Part shown: positions 53,297 to 64,000 of the stretch, one piece after another
How the letters are laid out: each line of letters starts with the position of its first letter
Position numbering within the stretch: position 1 is the stretch's first letter
The notes under the pieces: generated by a model
The model's input: the letters and a program-made list of their open reading frames with translations, nothing else
Databases searched by the model: none
Told to the model about the DNA's origin: nothing
Source of the DNA: Kitagawia praeruptora
Taxonomy: Eukaryota; Streptophyta; Magnoliopsida; Apiales; Apiaceae
Length of the DNA stretch: 64,000 bases
NCBI GenBank assembly: GCA_037693485.1
Contig: CM075352.1
Coordinates: 72,418,001 to 72,482,000, forward strand
Reading direction: 5' to 3'
Made by a program: the position numbers and the translations under genes

Positions 53297-56200
53297 TGTA
53301 ACGACCCGGAAAATTACGTGTAATTTATTATATTAAAATATATTTTTAGTTGATTTTAATGTGTGTTAGTTTATTTTTAATGCATTTAAACGCGTTTTGA
53401 TTTTTATTAAATAGGAAAATTATCTCATATGTGTTATGTGACTTCTGTGTATCATAGAATATTTTATTCTATTTTTCTGTAATTTTTATATTTTTATAAT
53501 ACAGTTATTTTGCATTTTAAATTCCGGACCCAGCCCATGTACTGGATTCGAGGCCCTGTTTTTCATAAAATTATTTTCATATAATAATGGGATGTTCAAA
53601 AATGTATTATGTTGTAATTTTTGTAAAATTCATAATTTTTGGGGAATTTTGACATATATATTGTATTTGTTTAAAAATAAAAATTTTACATTTTTATCCC
53701 ATAAAAATTATTTTTAGGGATTAATAATTTTAATTAGGGGTTAAAAATATTTTTGGGGTATTAATTTTCAGATTTATATAAATAGCAGAATTTTATTATT
53801 AATTGTTAAAATTAATCAAAAATCAGATTTTTGATTTTATTTTCTGAAAATTCTGGAAATTGTGTTCTTGGTGTTCTTGAGAATCAAACCACTTTTTGAC
53901 AGTGTTACCGGAGTCCAAATCAATCATGTGAGTAACCAAACTGAATCTCATGATCTGTACTATATGTTTATGTAGGTGTTGATATGTGTGTATGTCTCGA
54001 TCGAAAATTTTTATTTTTTATTTAATTTTCGTATGAATTAAATTTGGTATGGATTGTAGGATGATTTGTTGTTGATATGGTTAGTACCTACAGATTGCTT
54101 ATGCTTCCAGGAGATTTATCATGATTTTTACTTGATTTTTCGTAGCTTAATTATGAAAGTCGAGTTTTAGTGGGGGTGAGATTTAAAGATTGATTTTTCT
54201 GGATTTATGAGTGATTTGTTGCTGTTCTTGATGATTGATATAGATTGTATGAGTAATAAGCTTCGTTTTGGTGTATAAAACGTTTGATTTGGTTGAGAAA
54301 TGAGAAAAATCGGAGTTCACCGGTGAGGTGACCGGATTTTGCTTCGGTTTTGCTCGGAATCTGGGTTCGGGGGATTCTGGGTTTGTTTGAATGGTATATC
54401 TGTGTTTAGGAGGTGATTTGGAGTGTGTTGGTGCTTTAAAACGTAACGATTGGTACGTTTTTGTGGTCGCCGGAGGTTGCCGGAAAAATTTCCGGTCACC
54501 GGTTTCTGGGTAAACCTCCATTGTTGGAGGTGGTGTTCTTCGAAGCATTCATACGAAGAACAGTGAAGGTGGTGATGAACAGTGCCCATTTGATCTTCAA
54601 AATCTGAAAACCAAATTCTGAAAATGATTTTGGAAAATTATTTTCCAAATTTTATTATAAATTCGAATTTTATTTTCAGAAATTCGAAAAATCATTTTTA
54701 AATTTCGAAAAACTATTTTTAATTTCGAAAAATACTTTTAAATTTTTAATAAATTATTTTTATTCGAAAATCTATTTTATTTGATTATTTTAAATTTATT
54801 TAGCTAATATCTTAATTAATTTAAATTGATTGGTTAATTAATATTAATCAATTAATTTAATTAATTAAATATTATTTAAATATAATTGAAAATAATCAGA
54901 TTTAATTATTTTGGAAAATAAAATGATTTATTTATTTTATAAATATTATTTTACCTTTAATAATTATTTCTTTATTTGTTTAAAATGAAATAAAATTGTT
55001 TTAAATTCTAAAAATAATCCGGGAGCGATAAAAATAGTTTTAAAATTATAAAATTATTTATAAACCCGGATTAAATATTTGTTAAAATATTTTGGAGATC
55101 CAATAATTACCCAGAGGGTTTATTAGAAATCGTTTTTGATTCAAAAAGGGTATTTAAATCTTTTAAAATTCTTTTAAGTGCTTTAAAAATATTTTTTAAA
55201 TATTCTAAAAATACTTTGAGTGCTCTTTTATTTGTGAGTCGTATCTGCTATGTGAATTACGTGCTATGTGATTATGTGATCTACTTATCGAGTCCTTATG
55301 CGTGCCATGTAAATTGTCAAGGTATTAAGTATCAAGGGTTAGGTTATAATTGAGTTGTGACCGATATATATTTAATATGTGCTTAATTGTGTATATGATT
55401 TATTTTAAAAAGATGTCGCTAAGAGTAGACGATGTTTTCTTTGAATTACTGACTAGGATTGTCAGAGTTATATTTCTTTTTGAGGACGAAGTGTTTGTTT
55501 CGAGGGTTAAGTGTTATATTTATATTTCTATTTCTTTATCGAGGATTAGAATAAATCTTTCAAGGATTAATTGTTGAATATTGACTTAGGAATGTCAACG
55601 GAGTTAAGTTGGTATGAGACGAAGAAAGTTGGAGATGGATGCAGTATTGTGTGGATTGTAATAAAGAAGGTTGGAGATGAAAGTATTGTTTGTGGAATTG
55701 CTGGTTTACTTGCGAGGTGTTTTAACACCGGGAAAACGCCTATGTTCAAAGGGGACATTTCCAATTATTTTCTTCTGGCAGAGATATTGGTAAGCATAGT
55801 TAATACGTTCGAATTGAGTTTATAAGCGTTTTCAAAATGTCAGAATTGTCATCCGGAGGCTGAGGTACTATCTTATGTTTGACTATAGAAGTAGACGCGC
55901 GGGCTCGATGTCGACGGATCAGACTCGTGGCAACCGCTGAAGCGTAAACCAAAGCAAGATTAAAACATAGGGCATGATGACGTGAGATAGAAGAAAAGGA
56001 TAGTTGTATTATTGCGGCATTAAATGATAGCTAAGGACCAGAGGCAAGTATTTTCTTAATCATCCTAAACACTTTTTATTTTATGTTCGTTGATTCATAT
56101 CATGACGAATAGCTATTGTTCAAAGCTATTTGTGGTTCTTAAATATTTTTGTGCGGAAACAGTTGCTTGATATTGGTATCCTTGATGTGGGGAATTGTTT

Positions 56201-57218
56201 AAGATAAACTCTTCATATCCTTATTATCGTAGTAAATAATAGGGATGTGAACTGTATGTGAAACTAAGCATTTCCTGTTGAATTCGGAAATTGCTCTATT
56301 GGATTGGAAGATGGTAAAGCGTAGGAGGCCATGGTTGCTACTATGGTCCAGCAATATTTAAGGAGGATATGGTAACCATACCATCTTCCTATAGGCTAAC
56401 ATTACTTGCCTATTTTGGTACCCTTATTTGAAATCCGGGTTATACACACGGGTATAGAAATGTACCGGTGGTAGTATAAAGGGTCCCATTGCTTTTGAAC
56501 CTGATCAGGGGGCAATGGGTTTTGTTTTTTTTATATATCCAATCCATATCGCCAGAATGGCTATTATATATTGTGAATTGGCAGATGATTCATTTTTATG
56601 ACATGCCAAATGATTTCAGTTATGATTTGAATTATATCACAGTTGTTGATTCAGTTTCTCTATAAACTGTTATACATTTCAGTTGATTTTTATGCCCCAC
56701 TAATCCTGATTTTATATCAAAATTTTTATACGCTTGCTGAGCATTTCTTTCGCTCATACTTGCTGTTGTAAATTCTAACATTTCAGTAAGGTAGTTTGGC
56801 GAGACTTATCCGCACAATTCAGAAAGAGAAGAAGCATGATGCTATTTGGAAGATGACTTGGGCTCAGGATGTCTGGATTTAGAGTAAGATCTATTTTATA
56901 TATTTGAGTTATAATATTTATTATTATTATGTGACGGTCTAGTTAGCCTGGCGTACTTCTTGTCGAAGTTACACCAGTGATTTAAGATTTGATCAAAGAG
57001 AATGTTGTAAAGAAGGAATGTTTTTTTATCTAATGGAATTTGGATTCTTGTTTCTAGCCCTATAACCTTAAAAGATCTTGGTATGTTTGGGGTCACAGAT
57101 GTTATATTTCCAGTGTTGGTCAATCACGAGTGAATGATTATTATTAAATAGATGTTTTATTTTGAGGATTTTCGCGTGGCAACCAAATCTCCTGACCCCG
57201 GATTTGGGGGGTGTCACA
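53297..57218 (+). repeat. LARD 3' LTR (3,922 bp)
   Basis: Almost identical to the 5' LTR. Differences seen include an extra A near 55,643, a shortened T/TA run near 56,530 and about ten substitutions. Confidence 0.92.
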
Positions 57219-57223
57219 ATAAT

Positions 57224-57335
57224 AGTCCATTGTTAAAATATTTCAGTTGAGATCGGAAGTACTATGAACAAAATAACAATCTTTTGTTGTTAAAGATGAG
57301 CTTTGCGATTTCCATCACCGTTCCATTCCATACCA
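57224..57335 (-). pseudogene. RNase H-like fragment, upstream part
   Basis: Minus strand reads WNGTVMEIAKLIFNN, of the type found before the RNase H domain in plant LINE-like proteins, and continues at 48,046 once the LARD is removed. Too short for a family call. Confidence 0.4.
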
Positions 57336-58183
57336 ATTCGATGCGAGCATTACATATCTCCCAATACACCAATAAATCATTCTCAATAAAACAACTAACA
57401 CAAAACAACTCAAAACATACTAAACTCTCACAAGGAGATAGACAAACAATTCAAAAAATTGAATACAAAACACATACCTTATCCAAGGATGAATATTATT
57501 GAAAGAAAAACAAGATTAATGCAAAAAAAAAAAAAAAAGGACCTCCGGCCCATAGAAAAACTACCCGGAGGAGGAAGGACGAATGCGGCTAACTAATAAA
57601 AGAGAAAAGAGAACTTATTTCTAGGGTTTGGTAATAAAATGATATCCAGTATTTCGAATGAAACTACGAAATTCATTTCAAATGATTTTGGTTGAAATTC
57701 TTATACGGATCCATATTACAAAAACATCAATAATTTGTGGTTATTTATTTTGGAAAATAGTGTATAATTTTATGCTCAAGATAGCCTCTCTTTTTTTTTT
57801 TTTTGCTAAAATATGCTCAAGCTAGCTTTAAGTTGCACCAAAAAAGTTGTAAGAATCAGCGGACAACAGAGTCTGCTCTGGAGTTTATAACCAGGGAGAG
57901 AGTAGATGAGCTGCGAACTAGTCGGCATTATTCTTTTGTTAATTTTGTGCCATTTTATTTTATTCAATCTGTTAATTAAAAACTCTGATACAAATCATAA
58001 ATTACAATTTCACCTCTTTTACTTGAATCTGAACTGATTTTATATAAGCTTTAAAAAAAAATAGTATTTTCGATTACTTTGAACTCAACAGATAATATAA
58101 AACAGCTGAGGAAATTTAAAGAACCGGTAAAACCATTTTGTTTCACCTGAAAGTACAAGATCAAATACTTTGTAAAGAGTAGT
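57336..58183. other. Intergenic region
   Basis: Low-complexity A run (57,522-57,538), a hairpin built on ACCTCCGG/CCGGAGG (57,541-57,575) and a T run (57,790-57,804). No gene supported. Confidence 0.4.
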
Positions 58184-58360
58184 GCTAGAGGTACCAAATT
58201 GGGTACCAAAATTTGCCACCAAATGACATGACATTAAATATTTGGCATATTGGAATGTTTTAATTGGTTGGTCCTGGCGGGCCCAATATAATAATAACCA
58301 ATCACAATAATGACAAGTCATTTGGTAACAATTTTTGGTACCTAATTTGGTACCTCTAGC
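58184..58360. mobile_element. MITE-like element, about 177 bp
   Basis: Long terminal inverted repeats: GCTAGAGGTACCAAATT at the left and its inverse AATTTGGTACCTCTAGC at the right, with similarity extending inward about 50 bp (ACCAAATGAC / GTCATTTGGT). The centre holds GGTTGGTCCTGGCGGGCCC. Superfamily not clear; a TSD is not evident. Confidence 0.7.
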
Positions 58361-58744
58361 ATTTTTCTTTTGGAAATCAGTTCAACTGGTAATGCACAGT
58401 GTACTACTCTCCTGTGTGCATTTGGCAATAAGCAAACAGAAGAGGGGCTACTATTTTCAGCTCTTCAAGTCCAATAGATCCTTATACGAGCTCCTAACTT
58501 AAATTATAAGGATTTGGTTGAAAATAGTGCTTCAACAACCTCTTAACTTTTCCTTAAAAAGTTAAAAGCATCATGTCATCCTTAATCTTTAAGGGATCCC
58601 TTATTTCACTTTTATCAATAAAATATTATTTTACCTTCTTTTTTCAATTGTTTCCCTCTTTTTTTGTTCTTGCTTCCTTCTTTCATTTATTATTTAATAA
58701 TTATAAGGAATTTTATTGGAGTTGTCATACCTTAAAATATCCTA

Positions 58745-59140
58745 AATCACTAAGAACAACTCCAAGAGCCTCCTAGGGCACTCCATATAAATAATATAAA
58801 TAATTAGCATTCTAGTAATTTAGGACATTACAAGGAGTATCAACTCCAACCATTCTCTTTATATACCCTCCTTATTAATATTATATTAGTAAAATTGGAG
58901 GGAAAAAAGAGAAATGAAAGAAAAAGTAGATTACAATGGTAGGAAAATGAATATTTTATTCATAAAAAATAAGATAAGGGGTGGCTCATCCTCCTTAAAG
59001 ATATGGAGGATATGAGATGACTTCAAATTATAAAGAACACATAGGGAGCCTGTTGGAGTACATAATTCTTCCAAATTCCTCATATTTAGACTTAGGAGAT
59101 GATATAAGTAGCCTTTTGGAGTTGCTCTAAGAGCCTAATA
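58745..59140. mobile_element. Possible hAT-type MITE
   Basis: CTAAGAACAACTCCAAGAGCC at the left and its partial inverse GGAGTTGCTCTAAGAGCC at the right, enclosing about 390 bp of AT-rich DNA. The 'AACTCCAA' terminal style is common in plant non-autonomous hAT-like elements. Boundaries are approximate. Confidence 0.45.
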
Positions 59141-59701
59141 TTTTATAATACTTAAAAGGGAAACACAAAGAGGCTATTGGCCGGACTTGATCTTATATCT
59201 CATAACACGAATCAATTGAATCACTAAGAACAAATGTATCTTAGTATAATTTACATTGGCTTACAGAAGCTATACAGCAAGAAATATGGCGAATCTAGAC
59301 AATCTGTGTAGTCACAGATTGTCTTCACAAACATGTTGGAATGCTAAAGTAGATTATACTGGTATATTTGTAATCAAGGCAAAGCTTGAGGGTATAGGGA
59401 AGATGAAGGGGATAACTACAATATATGCATAGAAGAAACTTCAGATGCCTTGCTGGCTTGCCCTAAAGACAAAGAAAACCAGAGAAGGAGCCATCGAGCT
59501 CCTTATAATTTACAGGAGCAAAAAACTTCCACCACAAGGGACAAACATTTATTTCACATCTCCTCAGCACCCAGCTACATGAGATTTTCAAACTTTCGCC
59601 TCTATTTGTGTGATTTGGACAGAACCTTAGACTTGAAAAGGGAGAAATCTCCATCTATATTTTATATAACTTTGTCAAGGTAGGCAATCTCATCTGTTTA
59701 T
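59141..59701. other. Downstream region of the RIC1-like gene
   Basis: No gene. It probably contains the 3' UTR of the minus-strand RIC1-like gene. Confidence 0.4.
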
Positions 59702-62700
59702 CTACTTCTCTTGTAATTCCTTCATAGATGAGAGTTTCTCCTTCAAGGCTTCAAGCAATTCATGATACTCGGTGAATGCTGAATGAGACTGTATGTATAC
59801 ATGGGAATCAGGGTTATTTACTAGTGCATATACATAGAAGTAGCAGTAAAGCTTTAAGAGACCTGCCTGGATAGTGGTGCTGTATGCTTTCCATAACCGC
59901 ATATCATGCTGAAATAAATCAAAAAGAATCTGCACAAGATGAGTTATGACTTCAGAGATCTGGACTGGAGTCCTCATTTACTTTATCAGGTATCTACAGA
60001 TAGTCACGAGTATTCAAATTCCTGTAAACTGTGATTGATCATCATAATCCACACACAAAAAAACATGTTCCTTATTCTCATATTACATGTGGCTTAGACT
60101 TCCATACATATTTGTCCAACATTCAATATGATTGGCACATTTTAATTCACATTCACCAATATGCAAAAGAAAAAAAAATATAATTAGCTTCTTCTGTCAA
60201 AATTAATTGTACAGCTTAATCTGATCAGAAATACTACACAAGCCTTAGTTTTTAACCTAGAGGCAGAAGAATTCATAGTAATGACATAATTCAGTAGAGC
60301 TTCATTTCTCTATGCAGCAGAGTTTATACTTTGATCACTTTAAACAACTTTAAACATGAAATCATCTACTAATGCTAAGATGGTTCTGTTCACTTTACAA
60401 ACTATAATAAATTATGTATAATTTGAAATTAAAATCATATCGATATTCTGTGATTTAGTTTTTACCAGTAAAGAAGAAGGGGAAAGAAAATACTATAGCC
60501 AAAAAGGTAAGCACTAGTAGTCAATATTGTCAAGCATAAAAAAAAGTAGCTGTAACAGAAAAATCATGTAAAGATAACATTATACCTCAGATCTTCTCAA
60601 TAGAGTTGCCAACACCACAATCCACTCCTTAAACTTGACAGAGCACATATGAGCCAAGAGGAATTCTGCATCCAAGCGGCTTTGCAAAATCGTCATGTGA
60701 AGCTGAAAATTGGTTGATTTGAAATCAATTATCAATCACCAGATCATTAATTGCAACATGCAAACCAAAAAGAATTACAGTACATTAAAGTTATAGAAAC
60801 TAATAAACCTAACAGGAAATATCAAGATGATTTGTGTCATAATATATTACAAGAGGACAACTTTGGCATAGATGTCATTACAAAGCTTTTCTGCAGTTGC
60901 AACCCCTAAAGTTTAATAATTATCTGAAAAATGCATCTCTTCTGTCCCAAAAACACAATTCAATATGGGAAGAGGGCAAGGGAAACAAAAAAAGTACAAC
61001 TTATTCATTAGCATTAGAGATACAAAGAAAACAGATGTCCAAATATTTCTTTTTTTTAAAAAAAATCAATATAGACAGTTCGACTAAATCAATATCACAA
61101 ATAGCTGAGTCAAACAGCTTCATCTACAAAATACGGAGACAGTTATAGTAAAAAAAGAAGTGTAGATTGGTTCAAACCCATGAAAAGTAAACAAAAAACT
61201 ATTTTAGGCATGTGAATCACAAAATTCCCCCAACAGCAATTACAGATTTCAAGACAGAATTCTTCCATATTAAAAACTATGGCATTCACAAGAATATAAA
61301 GTAGTTTAACAGGCTTTAAACAAAATCATAAGAGAAACAAAAGAATGGTGTGCTTGATAGTTGATAATGTTAAAAAGATAGTTTCTAGACGCCACTACCT
61401 TCTGACCGATTAATTCAAGTCCTGAAGCAAAATCTTCCAAACGAGCACTACCATACCGTTCTCTTTGAAGGTATTCCTGCAATAAGTTTTACTGCTACTC
61501 TAAGATATGTGATAGTGGAAGATACAAGATTGGTATTGACAGAGAACTGGAAAACTCACCACAAGATCAAACTGGGTGCCTTTCACAAATGCAACAAGCT
61601 TGGAAAGTTCTTTCCCAGACATAAGATAACTAGCATGACTTTCAAGAATATTCTTAACAGAAGCAACATGTGCATTCTGCTCTTTAAAAGAGGGGCTGCT
61701 TCACAATAAAACGTATCAAAAATATCAGAAAAAGATCGAAACTGCAGCTCAGATAACATGTAAATCAGCGGATGGCCTGACTTAACCTTTTTTGCTCAAC
61801 AGACTGCCTACGAAAACTTGAAGGAACACTAAAGTAGCCCAAGAATCGGGGAGATAGTTTTTCTGAATCCGAAGCTGGAGGATCATACTCTCTTCCAGAT
61901 CTCAGAAGAAATCTTACCTGAGTACCAAAATAGTTATTAAGTCCACTTAACAATATTAATATAAGGTATTCAAAAATTTGAAAAGAAGTCTGAGCATATA
62001 CCAGCTCCCCCGCAAGTTCATAGAAAGACTCGTCAAGAGTTGCCTGCATAGTTCTAATGTGCTTAGTTGCGTTCAATTTAAAGTCATGGAATGGGGGTTT
62101 TTTTATGTGTTTGTGCGAGAGTCACTAGGTAGTGCTTGGGTTGTTGGGGGGGGTATGTGTACCTGTAGTAGGCGTAAAGCACAATATTGACTTACAGCAG
62201 GACCTTCAAGTTTAGCAATAACCTTTGGAAAGAAAATGTAAAAAATTATGCACAAAACAGCAGATATTTCATTCAACACTTCATTGACAACATGCACTTA
62301 AATTATTTTCAGGACACTGCCATGTTTCATTCAAATTAAAAAACAGCAGATACGATATGCAAATGATATACCTTAACATTTGAATCAAATCACCGTAGAT
62401 AATTGCTATGAACGTAGCTACAAACTCGGAAACTAGTACAAATTTACTGCCGTCTCCGCCCAATATGCAACATATTATATAGTTGCTTGGGCTGTTGGGC
62501 ACAGGTTCTAAGATGTGTCAAAACTACATTATTAATTTAAGTTTACAAATACTTTCTCGACATATTCACATGTCTGCTTTAGATTTTTCAAAAACGTAAA
62601 TGTTAAAATATGTTCAAAAACAAATACAGTAATAGAATTCCCCAATATAAGTGGGACAGATGGACACTCAATTGCTTATGAGCTTTGAGGTTTGAATATG

Positions 62701-62798
62701 AAAACTCAGTTATCCAAAATATTGACCAATAAATTCTTACGAGTATATAGCCGGCTGCAGTACGGTACCATCTTCTTTGGAAGCATTCCTCAAATAAC
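59702..62798 (-). CDS. RIC1: RIC1-like Rab GEF subunit, last nine exons (5' part outside window)
   Basis: RIC1 pairs with RGP1 to activate a Rab6/Ypt6-type GTPase at the Golgi. Exons in coding order: 62,741-62,798; 62,163-62,222; 62,002-62,043; 61,787-61,917; 61,560-61,698; 61,399-61,476; 60,586-60,702; 59,867-59,929; 59,702-59,788 (stop). They encode LFEECFQRRWYRTAAGYIL, KLEGPAVSQYCALRLLQ, ATLDESFYELAGEL, VRFLLRSGREYDPP, SVKNILESHASYLMSGKEL, EYLQRERYGSARLEDF, LQSRLDAEFLLAHMC, LFDLFQHDMRLWKAY and a C-terminus ending KELQEK. This matches my recollection of plant RIC1 C-termini (PF07064). All exon phases agree, with no stop or frameshift. The intron before the last exon appears to use a GC donor. 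No further upstream exon is visible to 64,000. Confidence 0.82.
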
Positions 62799-63190
62799 CT
62801 GCAATATCAGAAACAGTTACACTATTGCAGAGATATTAAAAATCAACATCACTCTCAGAAAAATAATATATTGATGGACCAAGTAGTAAAACCTAAAACA
62901 CAATAAAACTCCGGTACTCAGGTTTTACATCAGAAAGAAGAAGATATCAAAACATGGGAGCAGAGTGAAACAAAATTCCGGCCTGATTAATACTCCATCC
63001 AGCCTTGAAAACTAGCCTGTTTGTCTTCGTTTGGTCAATTTGACTATTTCCATAACGCAATTTACTTATACTATTACAGAATATAAATTTTTCAAATAAA
63101 AATATAAATTATAAGTTGTCATGCTTATTAACCTCAAGTCAAATTAAGTCAATTTGCCCAAGTTGTTAAGGCTTGTTAATCATTTTGAAC
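62799..63190. other. Intron or upstream sequence of the RIC1-like gene
   Basis: AT-rich, starting with an intron acceptor (minus ATTGCAG) at 62,799. No coding similarity seen. Confidence 0.4.
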
Positions 63191-63199
63191 TAGATTGCT

Positions 63200-63995
63200 C
63201 GAAGTCTAGGAAGCATGGGTGCGGGTGCGCGGTACGGGGATACGGAAGTTCAGCATTTTCAAAAATATAGGGATTCGGGTGTGGGGGGATACGGCAAAAA
63301 TTAAAATATTAAAAAAATATTACAAATTCAAAATAAATAAATATTTAAATATATAAATAATAATCAATTATTATTTGACTTCTGCCAGATACCATCATTC
63401 AGAAAACAAGTTGTTTGACTACCAAAAGCTTAGCACATGGCTTAATTATAAAAATAAAAATTAATAAGCAAATTAAAAAAGCTAGCAGTCAACTAAAGAA
63501 AGTAGAAAAAAATAATTAAACAGTCAGTGGTTTCAATTGAAGTTAAACACATACTATAATAGTCAACACTCAACAGTCAACACAAGATATACACATACAG
63601 GCTATACACACAGATATATACAAACCATGAAACCATATCACTAATTCGCTGTTCATGTCTAATCATTTACAAAACAAAGATCGAAGAGTCAAAGACAACG
63701 ACGAAGATGGAGATTAATAATACTTATCCAACTGACAACGACGAAAATGATGCAGAAAAACGACAGTGACGCCGGAGTTGCGACGGTAAACGATCAACGA
63801 TAAGGAATGGATGTTGGCGACGATTAGGTCACCTCAGTTGTCTCTCCTCTCAGTTTTGTTTTAACTAAAGATCAAAAAAAAAATTACAATTTCTGCCCTT
63901 CCCGCACCCCCACGAATCCGATCTGTGAAATATGGGGACATGCCACGTGACGCACCCTGTACGTATCTAGCCGCACCCCCGCACCCCTACGTATT
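63200..63995. mobile_element. Inverted-repeat element with GC-rich ends (possible transposon)
   Basis: Left end GGGTGCGGGTGCGCGGTACG (63,219 on) and right end CCGCACCCCCGCACCCCTAC (63,972-63,991) are approximate inverses, enclosing AT-rich DNA. A further CCCGCACCCCCACGAATCCG lies at 63,901. No ORF. It may be a non-autonomous element in a RIC1 intron; it may also extend past the window. Confidence 0.4.
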
Positions 63996-64000
63996 TAGTG

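Larger units (their letters stand above)
48047..57218 (+). mobile_element. 9.2-kb LARD (non-autonomous Ty3-type element with 3.9-kb LTRs)
   Basis: LTRs 48,047-51,969 (3,923 bp) and 53,297-57,218 (3,922 bp), TGTAACGACCCGG...GGGGGGTGTCACA, flanked by ATAAT (48,042-48,046 and 57,219-57,223). An initiator-tRNA-Met PBS and a polypurine tract show plus orientation. The interior is only 1.33 kb and has no intact gene; near its end are remnants of a Ty3 integrase (TVSDRDPKVN, about 53,120). I count about 13 differences between LTRs (0.33%), so it is young. LTR style and length resemble Tekay/Del chromoviruses. Confidence 0.92.

Overview
This is nuclear DNA of a flowering plant, most likely a eudicot. 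Plant Ty1/copia and Ty3/gypsy retrotransposons make up most of it, the non-coding DNA is AT-rich, and two plant genes with introns are present: a ferric reductase oxidase (FRO) and the 3' end of a RIC1-type Rab GEF subunit. The species cannot be fixed from the sequence alone.

Left part (1-32,441). First come two related Ty3 LTRs in opposite orientation (1,788-3,029 and 3,477-4,990) with internal-region remnants. Then a four-level nest: (1) a decayed Ty1/copia element, Copia1 (5,380-32,436, TSD CTTAC), whose 5' LTR is split by (2) a Ty3-type solo LTR (10,726-32,201, TSD CATGT), itself split by (3) a 20.2-kb Sirevirus-like element, Copia2 (11,535-31,701, TSD AATAC), which carries (4) a 4.15-kb CACTA-like DNA element (24,903-29,053). 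LTR divergence that I counted by eye falls inward (about 2.9% for Copia1, about 0.3% for Copia2), as the nesting requires. Copia2 encodes gag, pol and a third ORF of about 1,330 codons in the position of the Sirevirus envelope-like ORF. Its leader plus gag 5' part (about 1.475 kb) is present twice, once on each side of the CACTA block.

Middle part (32,437-47,760). After a 474-bp tandem duplication, degenerate repeats and an RTE-like LINE 3' end comes the FRO gene (37,038-47,605, + strand). Its eight exons can be traced at splice-site precision and add up to 706 codons in frame. The gene is broken by a 2.2-kb non-autonomous copia element in exon 1 (TSD CCAAC), a 5'-truncated Ty3 chromovirus in exon 5, and two in-frame stops in exon 1.

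Right part (47,760-64,000). A young large retrotransposon derivative (LARD, 48,047-57,218) with two 3.92-kb LTRs sits in an RNase H-like fragment (TSD ATAAT). MITE-like elements follow, then the last nine exons of the RIC1-like gene (59,702-62,798, - strand; the 5' part lies beyond the window) and an inverted-repeat element at the right edge.

Only the RIC1-like gene looks like a working host gene. None of the retroelements has an intact full coding set; Copia2 is closest, with stops in pol and ORF3. Nothing here looks like a bacterial-style system. The unusual biology is in the architecture of the mobile elements: the nest, the chimeric Copia2, the satellite-carrying CACTA block, and the repair-like insertion in FRO exon 5.
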